Source: Gemmatimonadota bacterium (GTDB taxonomy: Bacteria; Gemmatimonadota; Gemmatimonadetes; Gemmatimonadales; Gemmatimonadaceae). From it: a stretch of 64,000 nt of DNA. The stretch spans positions 186,001 to 250,000 of the forward strand of contig JAPLKU010000019.1 of NCBI GenBank assembly GCA_026387935.1. The letters are read 5' to 3'. The position numbers and the translations under genes are program-made. Within the stretch, counting starts at the first letter, position 1. Every line of letters begins with the position of its first letter. The notes beneath the pieces are model-generated. The model was given only the letters and a program-made list of their open reading frames with translations, did not search any database and was not told where the DNA came from. Positions 28,579 through 37,262 of the stretch are shown piece by piece.

Positions 28579-30072
28579 ATGCCTATCAAACAGTTCAATA
28601 CCCTCGTGGCGGGCGCCCTCTTCTGGGCCGCGCATCCGGCATTGGCACAGCAACGAGCGGGACAACCCGCGGCTGCGGCCGTAATCACCGCGCAGGAGTT
28701 CGCCGCGCGACGCGACGCGCTCGCCGCGCGTGTAGAGAACGGCGTGATCGTTGCCTTCGGCGGCCGGTCACTGGTCCATGACTTCGGCACCTTCTTTCAG
28801 CTGCCAAGTTTTCACTATCTCACGAACTACGACGAGCCGGATGGCGCGATGGTGATGGTCGTGCGGGCAAAGAAGGCCACCGGCACGCTCTTCATCACCC
28901 GGCTGAATGAACGCACGGCGTTCTACTACGGGCAGCGGTCTGACACGGCGGCTAGCGTCGCGCGCTACGGCTTGCCAGCGCGATCGTTTGCCGCGCTGAA
29001 CGCGGTGGTCGACTCACTATCGAAGTCGGACCTGCCCTTCTATATGATGACCGACGTCGAGGACCTCGACTTCGCCAGCGCGGACTCCGTCACGCGCGGA
29101 CAGTTGTTCAAGACGGCGTTTGCCGCGACGCACCCGTCGGTGAGCGTACGCGACGTTCTGCCGCTCGTACTGGAGCTGCGGGCCAAGAAGAGCGCCGCCG
29201 AACTCGCGCTGCTCAAGCAGGCCGTCGAAATCAGCTCCGAGGGACACCGCGCCGCGATGCTCACGGCCGACCCGATGCACGAATACGAACTGCGCGCTTC
29301 CATCGAGTACACCTTCACCAAGATGGGCGCCGAACGTCCGGCCTACGGTTCCATCGTCGGGTCGGGCATCAACGGCACGCAGCTGCACTATATGAAGGAC
29401 ACCGACCCGGTAAAGGCGGGCGATGTGGTTGTGATCGACGCGGCAGCCGAGTTCCACGGATATGCTGCGGACATCACGCGCACGATTCCGGTGAGCGGCA
29501 AGTACAGCCCTGAGCAAAAGCAGCTCTACCAGCTCGTGCGCGACGCACAGGACATCGCCGAACGGAACTCGAAACCCGGCATGCGCGCCTCGGTGGCGCA
29601 GGACTCGTCAGTGGTCGTGCGCGCACGCGGCCTCGCAGCGCTCGGGCTCATCGAAAGCGTGGACGCGACCTTCGATCCGCCCTGGCCCGTGGACTGCGCC
29701 CGCCAGCCCGGCGCGTGCCAACAATCGAATCTGTGGATGATCCATGGCATCTCGCACGGCCTCGGACTCGCCGTGCACGATCCGGTGCAGGCATCGTTCG
29801 GCGAGCGCACGTATCAGATTGGCGACGCGTTCACCATCGAGCCGGGCATCTATGTCAGCACGCGCGCACTCGACGCGTTGAAGGACACTCCGAAGAATCG
29901 CGCCTTCATTGCCGCCGTGCGCGCGAAAGTGCTGAAGTACCAGAACATCGGCGTCCGCATTGAGGACGATTACATCATCACCGACAAGGGCCTCGAGCGG
30001 ATCAGCCTCGTGCCGCGCGAAATTCCCGAGATCGAAGCACTGATGTTGCAGCGGCGCAGGATCGTTCCCTAG
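28579..30072 (+). CDS. Exported M24 Xaa-Pro aminopeptidase-like metallopeptidase
   Basis: A 497-residue precursor with signal FNTLVAGALFWAAHPALAQQ. The N-terminal creatinase-like half (FHYLTNYDEPDGAMVMV, YYGQRSDTAA) precedes the pita-bread catalytic half. VVIDAAAEFHGYAADITRTI supplies both metal-binding Asp residues, HGISHGLGLAVHD the His, FTIEPGIYV the first Glu and NIGVRIEDDYIIT the second. All five metal ligands of aminopeptidase P are present. It would remove N-terminal residues before proline from peptides in the periplasm. A Cys pair (CARQPGAC) may form a disulphide. Start chosen at the first ATG after the divergent promoter region. Confidence 0.92.
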   Translation: MPIKQFNTLVAGALFWAAHPALAQQRAGQPAAAAVITAQEFAARRDALAARVENGVIVAFGGRSLVHDFGTFFQLPSFHYLTNYDEPDGAMVMVVRAKKATGTLFITRLNERTAFYYGQRSDTAASVARYGLPARSFAALNAVVDSLSKSDLPFYMMTDVEDLDFASADSVTRGQLFKTAFAATHPSVSVRDVLPLVLELRAKKSAAELALLKQAVEISSEGHRAAMLTADPMHEYELRASIEYTFTKMGAERPAYGSIVGSGINGTQLHYMKDTDPVKAGDVVVIDAAAEFHGYAADITRTIPVSGKYSPEQKQLYQLVRDAQDIAERNSKPGMRASVAQDSSVVVRARGLAALGLIESVDATFDPPWPVDCARQPGACQQSNLWMIHGISHGLGLAVHDPVQASFGERTYQIGDAFTIEPGIYVSTRALDALKDTPKNRAFIAAVRAKVLKYQNIGVRIEDDYIITDKGLERISLVPREIPEIEALMLQRRRIVP

Positions 30073-30087
30073 CTCGGCAGCGACCTC

Positions 30088-30393
30088 GTGACGACAACAC
30101 CCTGGGTGCCATATCGCGAGCCGTTGCTCATCACGTTGCGACGCACGATTGTGATCGCGATGGTGCTGGGCGTGGTGGTGCTTCGGTTTTGGGGCGGCGG
30201 CTTTGCGCGCTGGCCCATGGCAACGCTGCTCGCGTTCGGGATGTTCGCCACGGCGACAGCGCTCGCGAGCTACCCGCGAGAACAGTGGCCGGCGTGGTGG
30301 ATGGGCGGCGCGGCGTTCATCGGCGTGGAACTCATCGCCCACGCGGCGATTCAGCTACGTGGAACTCCGAGCTTTTACAACGGACGTGGATAG
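30088..30393 (+). CDS. Hypothetical small membrane protein
   Basis: A 101-residue protein starting at a GTG 16 bases after the M24 stop. It has three hydrophobic segments: IVIAMVLGVVVLRF, ATLLAFGMFATATALA and WWMGGAAFIGVELIAHAAIQ. The N-terminus is basic (REPLLITLRR). No recognised domain. Probably cotranscribed with the M24 gene and the next small membrane protein; function unknown. Confidence 0.55.
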   Translation: MTTTPWVPYREPLLITLRRTIVIAMVLGVVVLRFWGGGFARWPMATLLAFGMFATATALASYPREQWPAWWMGGAAFIGVELIAHAAIQLRGTPSFYNGRG

Positions 30394-30399
30394 ACTCCG

Positions 30400-30729
30400 A
30401 TGAGGCCCGCGAGCACTGGCACCGCCGTCGGGGAAAGCGCGACGGCCGAGCTCTTCCGGCTTCGGAGGATCGCCGTTGTGGATGGCGCCTGGCACTTGGG
30501 GTTCATCACCGCCTTCGGACTCACGGGCATCATCGCGCTCGACTCGCTCTCGACCAACCTCGGCCGCTCACCGGGGCGGGCAATGGCGCTGTACATCCTG
30601 CTCATCTGCGTGGCGGGGTTGATAGGCGGCTTAATCGGCGCGGCATGCGGGCATGGGATTGCCACTGTACGGGAGCGATTGGATTTGCGGCGCAATCCTA
30701 GGCATTTTGAGGCGGATGGTGGTACATGA
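30400..30729 (+). CDS. Hypothetical small membrane protein
   Basis: A 109-residue protein with two hydrophobic segments, WHLGFITAFGLTGIIALDSL and MALYILLICVAGLIGGLIGA, and a basic C-terminal tail (RERLDLRRNPRHFEA). It starts seven bases after the preceding membrane protein. No domain recognised; the gene is plausible because of its position and hydrophobic pattern, but an alternative frame overlaps its whole length. Confidence 0.5.
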   Translation: MRPASTGTAVGESATAELFRLRRIAVVDGAWHLGFITAFGLTGIIALDSLSTNLGRSPGRAMALYILLICVAGLIGGLIGAACGHGIATVRERLDLRRNPRHFEADGGT

Positions 30730-30863
30730 CTTTCCACGTGGCGGCACGCAACGCGGATGAACTCACTGTCGCGCGGCACCGCAGTGGATTCGGCAGTTTC
30801 GCCCTGGATGCTTGCGGGCCTCACGGCCGACCATACTGACCCCACCCGCTAGCTTTCACGCAC

Positions 30864-31049
30864 ATGCAAAAGAAACGTGCCACCGCGCTCCAGCTCGAAT
30901 GGGGCGGCAAGCCCTGCGATCACCCCGCGCTCGCGAAGGAATACGACGAGGGAGCCCGGACCGGGAACTACGTCTGCACGCAGTGCGGGGCGTTCATCTC
31001 ATTCCGTGAGCGCGCCGAGATCCTCAAGAAGCGGCCGCCGAAAGCCTGA
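30864..31049 (+). CDS. Small zinc-ribbon-like conserved hypothetical protein
   Basis: A 61-residue protein: LEWGGKPCDHPALAKEYDEG, then TGNYVCTQCGAFISF and a basic end. CDH followed by CTQC gives a four-ligand (C-H-C-C) zinc-ribbon-like set. The same layout (rCdHP-EY--G-TGDyVC--CG) recurs in small hypothetical proteins of several phyla, as far as I recall. It ends 13 bases before the convergent glycosyltransferase-like gene's 3' end. Function unknown; nucleic-acid or protein binding is possible. Confidence 0.65.
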   Translation: MQKKRATALQLEWGGKPCDHPALAKEYDEGARTGNYVCTQCGAFISFRERAEILKKRPPKA

Positions 31050-31062
31050 GCGTTCGACGGCG

Positions 31063-33252
31063 TCATGGGTGTGCCGCGGACTGTTTCCACGCGAGCGCAG
31101 GCGCAGGGTCGATTGCCAGGCGCGCATGAAGTCGCGCCGCCTCCGCGAGCACCCGGTCCGCATCGGCCGGCCGTTCAAGGATGAGCAGCGCATGACCAGC
31201 AATAATGAGCGGAGCGGGATCGTTCCCCGCGCGCTGCGCACCCTCGTACGCGGCCTTCAGCCCTTCGTCCAGCCGGCCGACCTGCGCGTAGGCGAGCCCG
31301 AGCGACGCGTAGACAAAGGCGCTACCGAGCCCGTGCGCGAGCGCCTCTTCGAGCACCGGCACTGCTGACGCGGGATCGCCGGCCTCGGTCAACGTCGCAC
31401 CGAGATACGACATCGCATCGGCACGATCAGGGTTCATCTGAATCGCGCGGCGCAGAGCGACCACCGCATCAACCGGCCGGCCAAGCGACTTGTACACCGT
31501 CGCGAGTGCGATAAATCCTTCGTCACTCGGCGCCTCTGCAGAGAGTTGCTCAAGTGGCACGAGCGCCTCGGCTGGCTTGTCCAGCGAAACGAGCAGGTAC
31601 CCCAACTGCTGCATCGCCTGCACGTAGTGCGGCGACTTCTTCAACACCTGCTCGAGGAGCCGGCGCTCTTCAGCGGTGTTGCCCTGAATACCGACGACGG
31701 ACGCGAGGTTCGGCCAGGCGGGCAAATAGGTGGAGTCGATTTCAATCGCGTGCCGGAGCGCGGCTTCGGCCTCCTTGTCTCGCGGAGGATCCTGTTCGAG
31801 CAGGGCCATCGCGAGATTGTGCTGGGCGCGCGGATTGGTCGGCACCTTGGCAACGGCGTCGCGCCAGAGCGCCTCGGGATTGGCGAAGAGCGTGCTCCGC
31901 TGGAATGTCAGCGCCGCCAGCGCAAGGCACGCCACGATCAACGCAATTCGCCGGTTGGCCGGCGAGAGACGGGCGCGCCACGTCGCCCCACGGTCGTGGT
32001 CGTGCGTGAGGCGGCGCGCGAGGGTGATCGCACCAACGGCCAGCGCCACGAGCACCGCGGCGAACGCGAGGTGAAAGCGGCGCTCCGCGGCGATCTCGGT
32101 TCGAATCGGGACGAAACTCGACGACGGCGCAAGAATCAGGAAGAACCAGGCGCCAAGGAACCCGAGTTTCGGGTTCCTGCGCCATGCAATGATCGTCGCG
32201 ACGAGCAGCGCCGTCACGATGACGGCACCGGGCACCGCGCGCAGTACGCTCACCGGATCGCGACCGTAGTCAATCACGAATCCGAATGGAACGAGCGTGA
32301 GTTGCAGATAGTGGGTGATGGCCCATGCTTGACTGTAGAGATACTCGTACCAGGGTACACCGAGGTTGAACCCGACGGTCTCGGCGCGCGCGCCGGTGAC
32401 GATGTGCCAGAGGCCCCAGAGCCCCGTAGCCGCGAGGAGCAGGTAGTACGCGAGCCGTTTTCCGCGAAGGCGGAGCGCAGTACGCCAGTTCTCCTGCCGG
32501 AACGCGCGATCGTAGAGGAACACCACGAGCGGCGCCGAGATCATTACTTCCTTGCTGCCCATCCCAAGGAGCGAGGCGGCAATCGAGCACGCAAACCAAC
32601 CGAGTCGCGCGCTGCGATCGGTGGATTCCCACCCGCGAATGGCACCGTAGAGGGTGGCGAGGTAGAACGCCGAGACGAGCAGCTCGGTGCGCTGCGTGAT
32701 GTAGTTGACGGCGTCGGTCTGGATTGGGTGCAGCAGCCAGAGCGCAGTGACCACCCACGCGAGGGTGTCGCTGTGTTCGATCCAATGCTCCGCGATCCCT
32801 GTTCCGCGAAAGGTGCGGCGCACGATTCCGAAGAGGAGGGCTCCGCTGGCGAGGTGAATCAGGAGATTGAAAAGGTGATAGCCGAATGTCGTGTTGGGAT
32901 CCGGTTCGCCCGGCCGGCGGTTGGCACCGAGCCGCTCGTTGATCGCGTGATTGACCGCGAACGAGAGGTTGGCGACGGGGCGGCCTGTCGTGGCAATGTC
33001 GGCCGGCGGAGTGAGCGGAATGCTGAGCGGCCAGAGACGCCTGATGGAGGCGTTGCCCGGAATGGTGTCGATGTCGTCGAACTGAAATGGCGCGCGGAGC
33101 GCCGGCGCGAACGCGGCGAAGGTCAGGATGGCCAGCACGAGACCAAGCCCCCAACGCGAAGGGAGCGCGCGACCGGCTTTAGCGGCGACACTCGCGTGGT
33201 GGCTTGCCTGATGCCGTCGGCGGAGGAACCGACGCTGCCCGTGCGAACTCAC
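31063..33252 (-). CDS. TMTC/PMT-like GT-C membrane glycosyltransferase with C-terminal TPRs
   Basis: The GTG at 33252 (VSSHGQRRFLRRRHQ) gives a 729-residue protein whose first helix is LGLVLAILTFAAFAP; upstream in-frame starts would overlap the divergent sortilin gene. APFQFDDIDTI is the acidic motif in the first periplasmic loop of GT-C enzymes. NYITQRTELLVSAFYLATLY and further helices follow. From about residue 490 there are tandem TPRs (PRAQHNLAMALLEQDPP, YVQAMQQLGYLLVSLDKPAE and MNPDRADAMSYLGATLTEAG). This is the TMTC O-mannosyltransferase architecture, so protein mannosylation at the membrane is a reasonable guess. Confidence 0.75.
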   Translation of the reverse strand: MSSHGQRRFLRRRHQASHHASVAAKAGRALPSRWGLGLVLAILTFAAFAPALRAPFQFDDIDTIPGNASIRRLWPLSIPLTPPADIATTGRPVANLSFAVNHAINERLGANRRPGEPDPNTTFGYHLFNLLIHLASGALLFGIVRRTFRGTGIAEHWIEHSDTLAWVVTALWLLHPIQTDAVNYITQRTELLVSAFYLATLYGAIRGWESTDRSARLGWFACSIAASLLGMGSKEVMISAPLVVFLYDRAFRQENWRTALRLRGKRLAYYLLLAATGLWGLWHIVTGARAETVGFNLGVPWYEYLYSQAWAITHYLQLTLVPFGFVIDYGRDPVSVLRAVPGAVIVTALLVATIIAWRRNPKLGFLGAWFFLILAPSSSFVPIRTEIAAERRFHLAFAAVLVALAVGAITLARRLTHDHDRGATWRARLSPANRRIALIVACLALAALTFQRSTLFANPEALWRDAVAKVPTNPRAQHNLAMALLEQDPPRDKEAEAALRHAIEIDSTYLPAWPNLASVVGIQGNTAEERRLLEQVLKKSPHYVQAMQQLGYLLVSLDKPAEALVPLEQLSAEAPSDEGFIALATVYKSLGRPVDAVVALRRAIQMNPDRADAMSYLGATLTEAGDPASAVPVLEEALAHGLGSAFVYASLGLAYAQVGRLDEGLKAAYEGAQRAGNDPAPLIIAGHALLILERPADADRVLAEAARLHARLAIDPAPALAWKQSAAHP

Positions 33253-33382
33253 AACCGTATTACAGGTTGCGAGGTCAATTCGTTGGCTTCCGGAAGGCGG
33301 TAACTTCCAGCCTGAGTCGCCCTCCACCCGTTGCGGGATGGCCACACCAGCCCGCACGGACTCACTGCTCAAGGAAAACGAT

Positions 33383-36300
33383 ATGCGCTTCCCCTTGCCC
33401 CACATCGCGATCGCCTTCGCCGGCATATCGCTTTCGGCTGCCGCACCGCAGGAGCGTTCGTTCGACGCCGCCTCGGCGATGCATTGGCGCCAGATCGGCC
33501 CGCCGCGCGCCGGCCGCGGTCGAGCGCTCTCGGGAGTGGCCACGCAGCCGAACACCTTCTACATCGGCTTCGACAACGGCGGTGTCTGGCGCTCCACCGA
33601 CTACGGGAACAACTGGGAACCGCTGTTCGACAAGGAATCGACGGGTTCGATCGGTGCGATCGCTGTAGCGCCGTCAAATCCAAAAACGATCTACGTCGGC
33701 ACTGGCGCGGGCATCATCCGCCCGGACCTCGCCACGGGAAACGGCATCTACAAGTCCATCGACGAGGGAAAAACCTGGACGCGACTCGGGCTGTTTGATT
33801 CGCAGATGATCGCGATGATCGACGTGGACCCGCGCGACGAGAATCGGTTGTTCGTGGCGGTGCTCGGACACCCGTACGGCCCCAACGCCGAGCGCGGGAT
33901 TTTCCGTTCGGTCGACGGCGGCAAATCGTTCCAGAAGGTGCTGTACAAGGACGAGTACACGAGCGCCAACGATGTGCGTATCGATCCGAGCAACCCAAAC
34001 ACGATCTACGCGAGCCTCTGGCAGCAACAGCAAGCGTTCTGGGAAGGCGGCGCATTCGGCAGCGGCGGCAACGGCATCTATAAATCCACCGACGGTGGCT
34101 CGACCTGGAAGCAGTTGACGGAAGGGCTGCCGTCGGTGCAGCAGGCGAACATCGCGGTCGCACCGTCGAATCCCAATCTGTTGTATGCCGTGGTCGCGCC
34201 GGCAACCGGCGCGGTTGGATTCTACAAGTCGGAGGATGGCGGCGAGCACTGGAAGCTCGCCGTGGCCGGTGCGAATGGCACGAACGTGCGTGCGCCGGAC
34301 AACCGGCCGATGAATCGCATCGGCGGCGGCGACCTGCCCACGATCGTCGTGGACGGCAAGAACCCGGCCGTGGTCTATAGCGCGAGCACGGTGATGTGGC
34401 GAACGGAAGATGGCGGCCTGAATTGGTCCGCGGTGCGCGGCGCCCCGGGCGGCGATGACTATCAGCGCGTCTGGGTCAACCCGAACAATCCCGACATCCT
34501 GCTCGTGATTTCTGACCAGGGCGGCGTGGTGAGCGCGAATCGCGGCAAGTCGTGGAGCAACTGGTACAACCAGCCGACGGCCGCGATGTATCACGTGACC
34601 ACCGACAACGCGTTTCTCTATCGCGTCTGCAGCGGCCAGCAGGACTCCGGTTCGGCGTGCGTGGACAGCCGCTCGATGGACGGCGAGATCACCTTCCACG
34701 ATTGGCACCCCGTTGGCATTCAGGAGTACGGTGTCGCCGCACCCGACCCGCGTGATCCCGACATGGTGTTCGGATCGGCGCGCACGAATGTATCGATCTA
34801 CAATCGCAAGACGGCGCAGAAGACCAACGTTGGGCCCGATCTTTCGGTGCGCGGTCCCAAAGGCGAGAACTACGGTCGCAACGTGCGCACGATGCCCATT
34901 CAATGGTCGCCGGTGGATCCGTCGATGCTCGTGTATGCATCGAACGCCATCTGGAAGACGATGGACAAGGGCAAGAGCTGGACGCGCATCAGTGGCGACC
35001 TCGCGAAGCAGACCTGGACGGCTCCCGCAAGCGCCGGCAAGTACGCGAGCACGGTGACCCCATCACCGCTTGGCGCGATTACCGGCCTTTCACTCTCGCC
35101 GCGCGATGTGAAAGTGATCTGGGCCGGCACGGACGACGGCAATGTGCAGGTCACGATGGACGGCGGCGCCAAGTGGAGCGATGTCACGCCCGCCGGCATC
35201 AAGCCGTGGACACGCATGTTCAACATCGACGCGGGCCACTTCGACACGCAGACCGCGTACGTCGCGGCGAACACGATGCGTATCGACGATCGCAGCCCGC
35301 ACTTCTGGCGCACGCACGACGGCGGCAAGACCTGGACCGAGATCAACACCGGCATCACCGGCCCGGGAGAGAGCAACGCCATCCGCGAAGACCCGCGCGT
35401 GAAAGGACTACTCTACGCCGCCACCGAAACACAGGTGTGGGTCAGCTACGACGATGGTGATCACTGGCAGTCGCTGCGACTCAACATGCCGGCGATTTCG
35501 GTGCGCGACATCCAGGTGAAGGACGACAGCACCTGTCTCTGCTCCGACCTCGTCGCGGGCACACACGGCCGCGGTTTCTGGATTCTCGACAACCTGACGC
35601 CGCTCCGTCAGCAGGCGGCGCTCAAGGCCGCCGAGTCGGCTCGCAGCGCCTATCTCGTGAAGCCGGCGACCGCAGTGCGCGTGCGCCACGGCACCAATGA
35701 TCCGACGCCCTGGCCACCGGAGCTTCCAGCCGGAGAGAACCCGATGCCTGGGGCGATCCTTGACTACTTCCTTCCGGCGAACGCCTCCGGCGAAGTGCTC
35801 ATCGAGGTTCTGGATCGTGCGAGGAAAGTCGTGCGCTCCTATTCGAGCAAGGACGCAATGCTCGACCCGCATCCGGCCGTCGACATGGTGGCGTACGACA
35901 AAATCTGCCGCGCGCGTCCGACGGCGACGTTCTGCGGCCTCCCGCTCTACTGGCCCGGGCGCCCAATTGGCGTCGCCACGACGGCAGGCATGCATCGGTT
36001 CAGCTGGGACATGCACCTCGAGCCGTTCGAGATCGAGGACATTGAGAATTCCGGCGACGAAGGCGCAACGGGTGCGGTGCCACACAACACGTACGACGAA
36101 CCCAACGCGCCATGGGCAGCCGCAGGCAACTACACGGTGCGTCTCACGGTCGAGGGCAAAACGTACACGCAACCAATCACGCTGCGGCTGGATCCGCGCG
36201 TGAAGACCTCGGCCGTCGGCATGCAGCAGCTCGCATTGCTCTCGCGCGAGATGTGGGATGCGAGCTGGGCCGCGCACGAGGCGTTTGAATCTGCGCGCAA

Positions 36301-36670
36301 GTTCTCCACTGAGCTCGGCAAACTCAGCGGTGCTGATGTGGCCGCGTTCAAGGCGAAGGTAGATTCGCTCGCGCCAGCCCCAGCTGCCGGAGGTCGCGGT
36401 GGTCGTGGCGGCGGATTCGGCGGTCGTGGTGGTGCACCCGCCGGGCCGCTCACACTCGATCGCGCGAGCACCGCGTTCATGGCGGCGGCAATGGGGATGC
36501 AGGGTGCCGACGTTGCACCAACGGATCGACAGGTGGCGACCGTCGCTGCGGCGCGCACCCAGGGCGCACCGGTGACCGCAAAGTGGAAGGCCCTGTCCAC
36601 CATCGGACTCGCCGCAGTCAACGCGAAGCGGAAAGCGGCGGGTGACGCTGCAATCGTGATTCCGAAATAG
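33383..36670 (+). CDS. Second large sortilin (VPS10)/BNR beta-propeller protein, exported
   Basis: ATG 33383 has AAGGA eight bases upstream; an in-frame ATG at 33338 would add 15 residues ahead of the signal PHIAIAFAGISLSAAAPQ. The 1095-residue precursor shares the architecture of the protein at 7672: Asp-box blades (VWRSTDYGNNWEPL, YKSIDEGKTWTRL and YKSTDGGSTWKQL), then GTHGRGFWILDNLTPL, an Ig-like module, and a helical C-terminus with a GGRGGRGGGFGGRGG linker. Cys pairs (STCLCSD, CRARPTATFC) may form disulphides. Probable extracellular or periplasmic binding protein. It is divergent from the glycosyltransferase-like gene. Confidence 0.88.
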   Translation: MRFPLPHIAIAFAGISLSAAAPQERSFDAASAMHWRQIGPPRAGRGRALSGVATQPNTFYIGFDNGGVWRSTDYGNNWEPLFDKESTGSIGAIAVAPSNPKTIYVGTGAGIIRPDLATGNGIYKSIDEGKTWTRLGLFDSQMIAMIDVDPRDENRLFVAVLGHPYGPNAERGIFRSVDGGKSFQKVLYKDEYTSANDVRIDPSNPNTIYASLWQQQQAFWEGGAFGSGGNGIYKSTDGGSTWKQLTEGLPSVQQANIAVAPSNPNLLYAVVAPATGAVGFYKSEDGGEHWKLAVAGANGTNVRAPDNRPMNRIGGGDLPTIVVDGKNPAVVYSASTVMWRTEDGGLNWSAVRGAPGGDDYQRVWVNPNNPDILLVISDQGGVVSANRGKSWSNWYNQPTAAMYHVTTDNAFLYRVCSGQQDSGSACVDSRSMDGEITFHDWHPVGIQEYGVAAPDPRDPDMVFGSARTNVSIYNRKTAQKTNVGPDLSVRGPKGENYGRNVRTMPIQWSPVDPSMLVYASNAIWKTMDKGKSWTRISGDLAKQTWTAPASAGKYASTVTPSPLGAITGLSLSPRDVKVIWAGTDDGNVQVTMDGGAKWSDVTPAGIKPWTRMFNIDAGHFDTQTAYVAANTMRIDDRSPHFWRTHDGGKTWTEINTGITGPGESNAIREDPRVKGLLYAATETQVWVSYDDGDHWQSLRLNMPAISVRDIQVKDDSTCLCSDLVAGTHGRGFWILDNLTPLRQQAALKAAESARSAYLVKPATAVRVRHGTNDPTPWPPELPAGENPMPGAILDYFLPANASGEVLIEVLDRARKVVRSYSSKDAMLDPHPAVDMVAYDKICRARPTATFCGLPLYWPGRPIGVATTAGMHRFSWDMHLEPFEIEDIENSGDEGATGAVPHNTYDEPNAPWAAAGNYTVRLTVEGKTYTQPITLRLDPRVKTSAVGMQQLALLSREMWDASWAAHEAFESARKFSTELGKLSGADVAAFKAKVDSLAPAPAAGGRGGRGGGFGGRGGAPAGPLTLDRASTAFMAAAMGMQGADVAPTDRQVATVAAARTQGAPVTAKWKALSTIGLAAVNAKRKAAGDAAIVIPK

Positions 36671-36727
36671 CGCGCACAGTTCCGGTTACACGACAGCGCC
36701 GGATGGATCGGAGACCCGCCGGATCCG

Positions 36728-36865
36728 GCAACTGACTGGGGACACTACACCGACGGTGCCACGGTGCGATCCGTGGTGATTTCAACCCGTCGTTGCAGTC
36801 GTCTTGCACGCGAAACATCCGAATCATCCGGCGGTGTTCCGCCCACGCGATAGCGCCGAGACCCC
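36728..36865 (+). repeat. Intergenic repeat element, copy B
   Basis: AACTGACTGGGGACACTACA (from about 36730) is nearly the same as the matching part of copy D (56254 on). CCGTCGTTGCAGTC (36787-36800) is the degenerate right arm of the hairpin. ATCCGGCGGTGTTCCGCCC and GATAGCGCCGAGACCCC (36849-36865) are the conserved right end. The left terminal repeat is not found. The remaining gap to 37262 holds a reductase relic and nothing else visible. Confidence 0.65.
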
Positions 36866-36921
36866 TGTCGATCGCGCAGTGCCTCGATGCATGAAGCGTC
36901 AAGCCGGGTTTGAAACCACTT

Positions 36922-37020
36922 CTAGTGCAGCAACGTGAACGCGTTGGTCCACTCGGTCTTCTGGAAGCCCGCGCCGAGCGTCTTCGCCACCGCGCCGGAT
37001 CCGAGTATGCCGAAGTTCAT
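36922..37020 (-). pseudogene. Internally deleted remnant of a COG2085-type NAD(P)-binding reductase gene
   Basis: An ATG-to-TAG frame of only 32 codons: MNFGILGSGAVAKTLGAGF joined directly to QKTEWTNAFTLLH. The first part is the Rossmann motif (GILGSG-VAKTLGAGF) that opens F420-dependent NADP reductase-like proteins. The second resembles their extreme C-terminus (-W-HAFKLL-). The roughly 170 residues between are absent, so both ends of one gene survive with the centre deleted in frame. It has no strong ribosome-binding site. Confidence 0.55.
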
Positions 37021-37262
37021 TGGACCCTCTGAAAAGAAGTGGCGTATATCTCAGCAGCAAGGCAATAAGGCGCGCAAATGGACCCGGTGCGGACCGTTGT
37101 TGGCCACGATCCCGGGGAAGGTGCCGGCTCTGGCGGGGGGCTGGCGGGTCGCCGCCGGCCGGTGCGTGCGCCAGATTCTCACGATCAGCACTGCCGGTCG
37201 TTGCCAGGTTGGACGATCCCGCAGACCCCCCGCCCAGCGCTTCCTTCAGGAGAGAGCAAGTG

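Noticed and set aside
31546-33303. A 585-codon plus-strand open frame opposite the glycosyltransferase gene.
   Set aside because: Charged Arg/Glu-rich composition with no recognisable domain; the minus strand has clear helices and TPRs.
37020-37262. N-terminal extension of the TolB/amidohydrolase protein.
   Set aside because: In frame, but it has no signal and overlaps the reductase relic; the strong AGGAGAG site favours the ATG at 37263.
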